Positions 1 through 5,990 of a stretch of 8,494 nt of DNA are shown here, in pieces. This DNA comes from an uncultured bacterium (GTDB lineage Bacteria; Chloroflexota; Anaerolineae; JACIWP01), in assembly GCA_903872005.1 (NCBI GenBank), contig CAIQJD010000180.1:1-8494 (forward strand), written 5' to 3'. Under the pieces are notes generated by a model. The model made no database searches. It saw nothing but the letters and a program-made list of their open reading frames with translations, and was not told the origin of the DNA. How positions within the stretch are numbered: position 1 is the stretch's first letter; each line of letters starts with the position of its first letter. The translations under genes were made by a program, and so were the position numbers.

Positions 1-1
1 C

Positions 2-139
2 TGGCTGCCCGCTGGGCCGGCCGCGCTGGCCTGGGGGGCGGCCATGAAGGCCGCCCGTACAACGGGCCGGCGTCGCGCGAGAGAGCGGCCAGAAGGCCGG
101 CCATATCGCCCCTGCATCCGGCTTGTAACTCCCCTGTGA
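2..139 (+). CDS. Possible 3' end of an upstream gene (partial, weak)
   Basis: A reading frame is open from the window edge (phase starting at base 2) to a TGA at 137-139, about 45 codons. It reads as a hydrophobic, Ala/Gly-rich stretch (WLPAGPAALAWGAAMKAAR) followed by an Arg-rich tail, which could be the end of a membrane protein with a basic cytoplasmic C-terminus. Third positions in the first 25 codons are mostly G/C, as expected for coding DNA here. However, the phase starting at base 1 is also open as far as 240 with similar composition, so the frame choice is uncertain. No family is recognised. It may instead be noncoding upstream DNA. Confidence 0.2.
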   Translation, partial: WLPAGPAALAWGAAMKAARTTGRRRARERPEGRPYRPCIRLVTPL

Positions 140-150
140 CTCGCTCCGCA

Positions 151-156
151 TACAAT
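151..156 (+). promoter_or_regulatory. Candidate -10 hexamer (TACAAT) upstream of the gene run
   Basis: TACAAT differs from the sigma-70 consensus TATAAT at one base and lies about 44 nt before the ATG at 200, in the only relatively AT-containing stretch of the first 200 bases. The best -35-like hexamer, TTGTAA at 123-128, is 22 nt away, which is too far for a normal spacer, and nothing better sits at 16-18 nt. This would be the natural place for the promoter of the small gene and perhaps of the whole run, but the support is weak. Confidence 0.25.
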
Positions 157-188
157 GAACCTGGTCGCAACCGGCCGGACTCGTTCGC

Positions 189-192
189 GGAG
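189..192 (+). promoter_or_regulatory. Ribosome binding site deciding the start at 200
   Basis: GGAG sits 7 nt before the ATG at 200. An in-frame ATG at 155 overlaps the TACAAT hexamer and has no purine-rich site before it, so 200 is the better start. Confidence 0.55.
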
Positions 193-199
193 CGCGCCT

Positions 200-424
200 A
201 TGCCCACCCAGCCAGAGCCAACCGCATCGGCAGAAAATAGCCTGGACTCCTTCGTCCTGCGCTTCGTCCGGCCGGCCGAAGACGCGCGGCGTCCTGCCGG
301 CGCGTGGCACGGCGTCATCCGGCACGTGCAAACCAATCGCGAACGGGCCTTCCACCGCTGGGCCGACGCCGTGGATTTCATCAACGAATTCGTCAACATT
401 GGGGATGAGAAGCCGGCCGCTTGA
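200..424 (+). CDS. Small uncharacterised protein, 74 aa
   Basis: This is a 74-residue soluble protein with no signal peptide or membrane segment. A low-complexity N-terminus of about 17 residues (Pro, Thr, Ala, Glu) is followed by a compact core: a beta-strand-like SFVLRFVRP, a Trp-containing turn (GAWHGVIRHV), a charged RERAFHRW stretch and a helix ADAVDFINEFV. From general familiarity, small proteins with the pattern 'SFVLR...W.G.I.H......F.......FI' are common in Chloroflexota genomes, where their function is unknown; this is recollection, not a search. The start is chosen at 200 because of the GGAG at 189-192; an upstream in-frame ATG at 155 would add 15 residues. It lies 46 nt ahead of the SDR gene and could share its transcript, but nothing ties its role to the enzymes downstream. 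Confidence 0.65.
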   Translation: MPTQPEPTASAENSLDSFVLRFVRPAEDARRPAGAWHGVIRHVQTNRERAFHRWADAVDFINEFVNIGDEKPAA

Positions 425-437
425 AAGCGGCGCCGGC
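412..437 (+). other. GC-rich hairpin over the stop codon of the small gene
   Basis: GCCGGC plus CGCTT (412-422) pairs with AAGCG plus GCGCCGGC (425-437), leaving a two-base bulge and a tight TGAA-type loop around the TGA stop. No run of T follows, so it does not look like an intrinsic terminator. It could be an RNA stabiliser or a partial barrier between the small gene and the SDR, or a by-product of the GCCGGC-rich composition. Confidence 0.3.
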
Positions 438-454
438 GCTCGCCGTATTCCGTC

Positions 455-461
455 AGGGAGG
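455..461 (+). promoter_or_regulatory. Ribosome binding site deciding the SDR start at 471
   Basis: AGGGAGG, a strong Shine-Dalgarno match, ends 9 nt before the ATG at 471. It rules out an in-frame ATG at 399, which lies inside the preceding gene and would add 24 non-homologous residues. Confidence 0.75.
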
Positions 462-470
462 TGCTATCCC

Positions 471-1235
471 ATGCGTCTCAAAGATAGAGTCACGCTCATC
501 ACCGGCGGAGCCGCCGGCATTGGCAAAACGACAGCGCAGAAATTCGCCGCCGAGGGCGCGCAGGTCGTCATCTGCGACGTGAACGAAGAAGTCGGGCGGG
601 CTGTCGCCGGCGCCCTCGGCCCCCGGGCCGCCTTCTACAAGGTCAACGTGACCGAGCGCGCCGCGGCGCAAGCCTGGGTGGATGACGTCGTCGCCAAATA
701 TGGCCGCATTGATGTGCTGGTCAACAACGCCGGCATCGTGCGCGACAATCAGCTCGTGCGCTTCAAGGATGGCGAGCTGGTCAAGCAGATGCCCGAAGCC
801 GAGTTCGATCTGGTCATCGCCATCAACCTCAAGGGCGTCTTCAACTGCACCCAGGCCGTCGCGCCGGTCATGATTCGCCAGGGGAGCGGCGTGATCCTCA
901 ACGCCAGTTCCGTCGTCGGCCTGGATGGGAACTTCGGGCAGACGAACTATGTGGCGACCAAAGCCGGCGTGGTCGGCATGACCAAAGTCTGGGCGCGCGA
1001 GCTGGGCAAGCACAACATCCGCGTCAACGCCATCGCGCCGGGCTTCACCGCCACCGACATCCTCTCGGCCATGCCCGAAAAGATCATCGAGGGCATGAAG
1101 GCCCGCACGCCCCTGGGCCGGCTGGGTCAACCCGAAGACATCGCCAACGCCTACCTCTTCCTGGCCTCCGACGAAGCCAGCTTCATCTCCGGGGCGGTGT
1201 TGCGCGTGGATGGCGGGCTGGTGGTCGGGACATGA
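471..1235 (+). CDS. Classical short-chain dehydrogenase/reductase, FabG-like 3-ketoacyl reductase / 3-hydroxyacyl dehydrogenase
   Basis: This 254-residue cytosolic Rossmann-fold oxidoreductase has the usual length for a classical SDR. The TGxxxGxG cofactor loop is at 11-18 (TGGAAGIG). Asp36 at the end of strand 2 favours NAD(H) over NADP(H). NNAG is at 85-88. The catalytic tetrad is complete: Asn119, Ser147, Tyr160 and Lys164 (YxxxK). The APGF segment and the C-terminal SGAVLRVDGG are typical of FabG-type enzymes. A slightly longer loop at about 92-112, between NNAG and the Asn helix, is seen in some FabG relatives. The family interconverts 3-ketoacyl and 3-hydroxyacyl thioesters. Among ligase, MaoC and KAS III genes, and with no acyl carrier protein, a CoA thioester substrate is more likely than an ACP one (inference). 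Its stop codon overlaps the ribosome binding site of the next gene, and the gap is 13 nt. Substrate and direction cannot be read from the sequence. Confidence 0.93.
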   Translation: MRLKDRVTLITGGAAGIGKTTAQKFAAEGAQVVICDVNEEVGRAVAGALGPRAAFYKVNVTERAAAQAWVDDVVAKYGRIDVLVNNAGIVRDNQLVRFKDGELVKQMPEAEFDLVIAINLKGVFNCTQAVAPVMIRQGSGVILNASSVVGLDGNFGQTNYVATKAGVVGMTKVWARELGKHNIRVNAIAPGFTATDILSAMPEKIIEGMKARTPLGRLGQPEDIANAYLFLASDEASFISGAVLRVDGGLVVGT

Positions 1236-1240
1236 GGGGG
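1234..1240 (+). promoter_or_regulatory. Ribosome binding site deciding the start at 1249
   Basis: GAGGGGG begins within the TGA stop of the SDR gene and ends 8 nt before the ATG at 1249. It supports that start over an in-frame ATG at 1210 inside the SDR gene, and it suggests translational coupling. Confidence 0.65.
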
Positions 1241-1248
1241 AAAGACGC

Positions 1249-2235
<987 letters not shown>

Positions 2236-2246
2236 GTTGGGTTCCG

Positions 2247-2308
2247 CGTAGCATCGCCCCTGGTGGGCGTCCGAGGTTTTCGGACGGGCACAAGGCCCGA
2301 TGCCTACG
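2247..2308. repeat. Palindromic intergenic repeat, copy 1
   Basis: This imperfect inverted repeat fills the middle of the 119-nt gap between the first KAS III gene and the hydrolase gene. The left arm at 2247-2271 begins CGTAGCATCG, and the right arm at 2283-2308 ends CGATGCCTACG, with an 11-nt centre. At the tip GTCCGA (2269-2274) pairs with TCGGAC (2280-2285). Its left arm is identical at 24 of 25 bases to that of the copy at 5914-5974, and both copies have the same orientation and the same 11-nt centre. No T-tract follows, so it is not a standard terminator. It looks like a REP- or MITE-like dispersed element, possibly acting as an mRNA processing or stability hairpin. Confidence 0.75.
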
Positions 2309-2341
2309 ATTCACTCCCAATGGAAACAGGCCCGTTGGGCT

Positions 2342-2346
2342 GGAGG
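2342..2346 (+). promoter_or_regulatory. Ribosome binding site of the alpha/beta hydrolase gene
   Basis: GGAGG lies 8 nt before the ATG at 2355, at optimal spacing and clear of the palindromic repeat, so the repeat hairpin would not mask it. Confidence 0.7.
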
Positions 2347-2354
2347 ATAGCGAC

Positions 2355-3419
2355 ATGAGCAGCATACCCGTGATGCCCGGCATCACCTCGACCTTCGTCG
2401 CCACGCCGCGCCTGCGCCAGCACGTCCTCTCGTGCGGGCCGGCCGGCGGGACGCCCATCGTCTTTTTGCACGGCAACTTTTCGGCCGCCACCTATTGGGA
2501 AGAGCTGATGCTGGCCCTGGCCGGCGCCGGCTTCCGCTGCCTTGCGCCCGACCTGCGCGGCTACGGTTGGACCGAGGATAAGCTGGTGGACGCCACGCGC
2601 GGCTATCGGGACTGGAGCGATGACCTGGCCGCTCTGTTGACGGCCCTGGGCGTGGGGCGCTGCCATCTGGTCGCCTGGTCGGCCGGCGGCGGCGTGGCCT
2701 ATCGCTTCGTCGCCGACCACCCGGCGCAGGTCCTCAGCGTCACGCTGCAAGCGCCGGTCAGCCCCTACGGCTTCGGCGGCACGAAGGACGCACAGGGGAC
2801 GCCGTGTTTCGAGGATTGCGCCGGCTCCGGCGGGGGCGTGGTCAACCCGACCTTCGTCCAGCGCATTCAGATGGGCGACCGGGGCGCCGATGACGCGAAC
2901 TCGCCGCGCAACGTCATCAATGCGTTCTATTACAAGGCGCCCTTCCGCGCGGCGCGCGAAGAAGACTTCCTGACCGCCGCGCTGATGGAGAAGACCGGCG
3001 CCGAGCGTTACCCCGGCGACTTCGTCCCTTCGGCCAACTGGCCGAACGTGGGGCCGGGGGTCTGGGGGCCGGTCAACTGCTGGTCGCCCAAGTATCTGCG
3101 CCATGAGGCGGACGATTTCGTGGCGGCCACACCCAGGCCGGCCGTGCTGTGGCTGCGCGGCGATAGCGATATGATCGTCGGCGACAATTCCATGTTCGAC
3201 CTGGCGGCCCTGGGCAAGCTGGGCTACGTGCCGGGCTGGCCCGGCGAGGCGGTCGTCCCGCCCCAACCGATGATCGGCCAGACGCGCGCCGTGCTGGATC
3301 GCTATGCGGCCGCCGGCGGGCGCTATCGCGAGGTCGTCCTGGCCGGCTGCGCCCATTCGCCGCACATCGAGAAGCCGGCCGAGTGGCTGGCCGAATTCCG
3401 GGCCTTCGTGCGGGCGTAG
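2355..3419 (+). CDS. Alpha/beta-hydrolase fold protein, 354 aa
   Basis: This cytosolic alpha/beta hydrolase has no signal peptide. The oxyanion-hole strand is IVFLHGNFSAATYW (35-48), and the DLRGYG motif is at 66-71. The nucleophile elbow is AWSAG with Ser109 (HLVAWSAGGG), a GxSxG variant with Ala in the first position. The acid is probably Asp272 in RGDSDMIV and the base His334 in GCAHSPHIEKP, giving a complete Ser-Asp-His triad. At 354 residues it is about 70-80 longer than a minimal member. The extra length is a large cap region between about 137 and 255 containing a PCFEDC stretch and many aromatic residues, which suggests a bulky substrate pocket. The family includes esterases, thioesterases, lactonases and C-C bond hydrolases. 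Its position between two KAS III genes suggests that it acts on a thioester, lactone or beta-keto product of theirs (inference). Haloalkane-dehalogenase-like OleB is a distant fold analogue, but this is not a demonstrated match. Confidence 0.88.
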   Translation: MSSIPVMPGITSTFVATPRLRQHVLSCGPAGGTPIVFLHGNFSAATYWEELMLALAGAGFRCLAPDLRGYGWTEDKLVDATRGYRDWSDDLAALLTALGVGRCHLVAWSAGGGVAYRFVADHPAQVLSVTLQAPVSPYGFGGTKDAQGTPCFEDCAGSGGGVVNPTFVQRIQMGDRGADDANSPRNVINAFYYKAPFRAAREEDFLTAALMEKTGAERYPGDFVPSANWPNVGPGVWGPVNCWSPKYLRHEADDFVAATPRPAVLWLRGDSDMIVGDNSMFDLAALGKLGYVPGWPGEAVVPPQPMIGQTRAVLDRYAAAGGRYREVVLAGCAHSPHIEKPAEWLAEFRAFVRA

Positions 3420-3449
3420 ACTGGCCGCCGCGCCCGTTGAACAACCTTC

Positions 3450-3454
3450 AGGAG
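3450..3454 (+). promoter_or_regulatory. Ribosome binding site deciding the start at 3463
   Basis: AGGAG stands 8 nt before the ATG at 3463. The same frame is open back to an ATG at 3304 inside the hydrolase gene, but that stretch is low-complexity Arg/Pro/Ser-rich sequence, typical of out-of-frame reading. Confidence 0.7.
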
Positions 3455-3462
3455 ACCTGTCA

Positions 3463-4512
3463 ATGTCGTCAACATCTCCCGGCGCAGTGAGTGCGCCTGC
3501 TGTCTCGGTCGGGATCGTGGCCGCTGGCATCTACACGCCGGCGAAGGTGCTGACCGCCGCGGACATCGCCCGCGAGACCGGCATCCCCGAAGCGGTCATC
3601 TGCGACAAGTTCGGCATCGCGCAGAAATATGTGCCCGGCCCGGCCGATCACACCAATCAGATGGGCATTTGGGCGGCGCAAGATTGCCTGAGCAAAGCCG
3701 ACGTCAAGCCGGATGAGATTGACCTGGTGCTATGCACCACCGAGGAGTGGAAGGAGTACCTGCTCTGGACGGCCGGCATCAAGCTGGCCTACGACATCGG
3801 CGCGACGCGCGCCTGGGCCATTGACGTGCAGATGCGCTGTGGGACGACCATCGCCGCGCTGAAGATGGCCAAGGACATGATGGCCGCTGACCCGGACATC
3901 AACACGGTGCTGATCGCCGGCGGCTATCGCAACGGCGACCTCATCAACTTCATGAACGCCCGCACCTCGTTCATGTTCAATCTTTCGGCCGCCGGCGGCG
4001 CGCTGCTCTTGCGCCGCAACTGGCCGCGCAACCACGTCCTGGGGAGCCACCTGATGGCCGATGGCTCCATGTCGAACCATGTCCTCGTGCCGGCCAGCGG
4101 CACGGTGCGCTTCCCCACCGACGCGGCGCGCGACGCGGGGCTGTTTTACCTCGATCTGGTGGAGCCGGACGCCATGAAGGAGCGCCTGAATGCCGTCTCC
4201 ATGGACAACTGGATGCGCTGCATTGACGAGGCGCTGCGGAAGAGCGGCTACACGCGGGCCGATCTCGGCTATCTCAATGTGCTGCACATGAAGAAGTCGG
4301 CGCATCTGGATATGCTGCAACGGTTGGGCCTGCGCGAAGATCAGTCGGTCTATCTGTCGCAGTACGGCCACGCCGGCCAACAGGACGCCATGCTCTCCAT
4401 CGTCGAGGGGCTGAAGCAGGGACGGCTCAAAGACGGCGATTTGATGATTATCGTCGCCGCCGGCATCGGCTATGCCTGGGGCGCGTCGTGCGTCAAGTGG
4501 GGGCCGGCATAA
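3463..4512 (+). CDS. KAS III / HMG-CoA-synthase-like (thiolase superfamily) protein, second paralog
   Basis: This 349-residue FabH-fold protein has a disordered Ser/Ala/Pro N-terminus of about 13 residues and then the strand VGIVAAGIYTP. The nucleophile segment is IDVQMRCGTTIAAL, placing Cys126 at the catalytic cysteine. VLHMKK (273-278) aligns with the PHQAN region and keeps His275. QYGHAGQQ (300-307) aligns with the GNTSA region, giving His303 where FabH has Asn. The usual GDGAG loop is replaced by FNLSAAGGALLL (172-183). The C-terminus IVAAGIGYAWGASCVKW is family-typical. The residue set Cys-His-His suggests condensation, acyl transfer or retro-Claisen chemistry with a changed mechanism. 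It is only distantly like the first paralog and lies 3' of the hydrolase, so the two may form a heterodimer of the PqsB/PqsC kind (hypothesis). Its TAA stop merges into the AAGGAG site of the CoA-transferase gene (4511-4516). Confidence 0.87.
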   Translation: MSSTSPGAVSAPAVSVGIVAAGIYTPAKVLTAADIARETGIPEAVICDKFGIAQKYVPGPADHTNQMGIWAAQDCLSKADVKPDEIDLVLCTTEEWKEYLLWTAGIKLAYDIGATRAWAIDVQMRCGTTIAALKMAKDMMAADPDINTVLIAGGYRNGDLINFMNARTSFMFNLSAAGGALLLRRNWPRNHVLGSHLMADGSMSNHVLVPASGTVRFPTDAARDAGLFYLDLVEPDAMKERLNAVSMDNWMRCIDEALRKSGYTRADLGYLNVLHMKKSAHLDMLQRLGLREDQSVYLSQYGHAGQQDAMLSIVEGLKQGRLKDGDLMIIVAAGIGYAWGASCVKWGPA

Positions 4513-4521
4513 GGAGAAAGC

Positions 4522-5859
4522 ATGGATCCCAAAGCGTTATACCGCAGCAAATTGATCTCCATTCCCGACGCGGTGGGGCTGGTGCGCTCCCATCAGATCA
4601 TCGGCAGCTCCATGGCCGCGGCCGAGCCGACCGGCTTGCTTTCGGCCCTGGGGACGCAGCGCGACCGCGTCGAAGACGTGACCGTGTGCGTCTGCCTGCC
4701 CTTGCGGAAGTACGACTTCGTGCTGAAGCCGGAGATGGCCGGCCATTTCTTCATCGAGAACTGGTTCTACGGCGCGCCGGATCGCGAAGTGCACGCGCAG
4801 GGGCGCGAGTCGTACATCCCCAACAACCTGCACCAGGCCGCTTCGGGCAAGCTGCACGCCACCAAGGGCCATATCAACGTCTTCTTCGGCACCGCCTCGC
4901 CGCCCGACCATCGGGGCTATATGTCGCTGGGTCTGTCGCTGGTCATCGAGAAGCAGCTCATCGCGGCGGCCGATCTGGTGATCCTGGAAGTCAACCCGCA
5001 CATCCCCTGGACGTTGGGCGATACGCAAATCCACATCTCCGAAGTGGGCCATGTGGTGGAAAGCGACATCCCGCCCTTCGAGCTGCCCAGCGCGCCGCCC
5101 AACGACCTGGAGCGCACCATCGGCGGCTACATCGCCGACCTGATTGAAGACGGCGCGACCATCCAGCTCGGCATCGGCGGCATCCCCAATGCCATCGCCG
5201 CGCTCCTGACCGACCGGCGCGACCTGGGCGTGCACACGGAGATGTTCACCACCGGCATGGTGGACCTGTACGAAGCCGGCGTCATCACCAACCGGCGCAA
5301 GACCCTTTGGCCGGGCAAGATGGTCGGCGCCTTCGCCCTGGGCGAGAAGAGACTCTACGATTTCGTGGATCGCAATGTGGTCGTGGAGTTCCAGCAGGGG
5401 AACGTCACCAACGACCCTTACGTGATCGGCAAGAACTACCGCATGGTGAGCGTCAACACGGCGCTACAGGTGGACATCTTCGGCCAGGTCTGCTCCCAGA
5501 GCATCGGGGCGCGCCACTTCAGCGGCACCGGCGGCCAGCTCGACACCCATCGCGGCGCGCAGCTTTCCGAGGGCGGGCGCGGCATCATCGCCCTGCGCTC
5601 GACGGCCAAAGACGGCGCGATCTCGACCATCGTGCCGACCCTGGCCGCCGGCGCGGAAGTCACCGTGCCGAGCCAGGACGTGGACACCATCGTCACAGAG
5701 TTCGGCGTCGCCGAGCTGCGGGGGCGCTCCGTCAAAGACCGCCTGAAGGCCCTGACCGCCATCGCCCATCCGAACTTCCGCCCGTGGCTGGTCGAAGAAG
5801 CGGAGCGCCTCGGCATAGTGCCGCGGCTGATCGTGCCGGGCTTCACGCCGGCGGCATAG
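4522..5859 (+). CDS. Acetyl-CoA hydrolase/transferase family CoA-transferase (4-hydroxybutyrate CoA-transferase-like)
   Basis: This 445-residue protein has the size of 4-hydroxybutyrate/butyrate CoA-transferases (about 430-445) rather than the longer succinyl-CoA:acetate type (about 500 or more). The N-terminal domain (about 1-190) contains PNNLHQ and HINVFFGTASPPDHRGYMSLG. The C-terminal domain has IQLGIGGIPNAIAALL (214-229), a glycine loop typical of the family. It is followed by VHTEMF, where Glu240 matches the position of the catalytic glutamate known to form the glutamyl-CoA thioester. VNTALQVDIFGQV, FSGTGGQLD and TEFGVAELRG are further family signatures. It would move CoA between short acyl-CoAs and a free acid in the cytosol by a ping-pong mechanism, either activating a substrate or releasing a product without ATP. 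It starts 9 nt after the preceding stop with a good ribosome binding site, so it is probably co-translated. The acid it uses is unknown. Confidence 0.92.
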   Translation: MDPKALYRSKLISIPDAVGLVRSHQIIGSSMAAAEPTGLLSALGTQRDRVEDVTVCVCLPLRKYDFVLKPEMAGHFFIENWFYGAPDREVHAQGRESYIPNNLHQAASGKLHATKGHINVFFGTASPPDHRGYMSLGLSLVIEKQLIAAADLVILEVNPHIPWTLGDTQIHISEVGHVVESDIPPFELPSAPPNDLERTIGGYIADLIEDGATIQLGIGGIPNAIAALLTDRRDLGVHTEMFTTGMVDLYEAGVITNRRKTLWPGKMVGAFALGEKRLYDFVDRNVVVEFQQGNVTNDPYVIGKNYRMVSVNTALQVDIFGQVCSQSIGARHFSGTGGQLDTHRGAQLSEGGRGIIALRSTAKDGAISTIVPTLAAGAEVTVPSQDVDTIVTEFGVAELRGRSVKDRLKALTAIAHPNFRPWLVEEAERLGIVPRLIVPGFTPAA

Positions 5860-5913
5860 CTGCCGGAGAACCGTCGCGTTGCAGTCTTGGGGAGATTGTG
5901 CGCCGGCGATCCT

Positions 5914-5974
5914 CGTAGCATCGCCCCTTGTGGGCGTCTGGAGGGATCGGACGGCCACAAGGGCCGAGGCTACG
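5914..5974. repeat. Palindromic intergenic repeat, copy 2
   Basis: This lies in the 131-nt gap between the CoA-transferase and ligase genes. The left arm is 5914-5938 and the right arm 5950-5974, 25 nt each; 22 of 25 positions pair around an 11-nt centre (5939-5949), a more perfect hairpin than copy 1. The left arm starts CGTAGCATCGCCCC and matches copy 1 at 24 of 25 bases. Both copies are followed within a few bases by GATTCA. The element ends 6 nt before the ligase ribosome binding site, so a folded hairpin could affect ligase translation or mRNA stability. No T-tract follows. A frame reading through it into the ligase exists but is not counted as coding. Confidence 0.8.
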
Positions 5975-5980
5975 GGATTC

Positions 5981-5985
5981 AGGAG
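5981..5985 (+). promoter_or_regulatory. Ribosome binding site deciding the ligase start at 5991
   Basis: AGGAG is 5 nt before the ATG at 5991. An in-frame ATG at 5928 lies within the left arm of the palindromic repeat and is not a plausible start. Confidence 0.7.
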
Positions 5986-5990
5986 AACCG

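Noticed and set aside
103..117. Possible third fragment of the palindromic repeat (shares ATCGCCCCTG with copy 1)
   Set aside because: Only about ten bases match and no second arm is present; chance similarity in GC-rich DNA is likely.
2247..2308. Repeat copy 1 as an intrinsic terminator
   Set aside because: No T-tract follows the stem, and same-strand genes with coupled functions continue downstream.
2304..3530. Long antisense open frame (about 400 codons) opposite the alpha/beta hydrolase
   Set aside because: It mirrors a gene with complete catalytic motifs on the + strand. The antisense product is Arg/Gly/His/Asp-rich with no family signature, as expected from GC-rich codon use.
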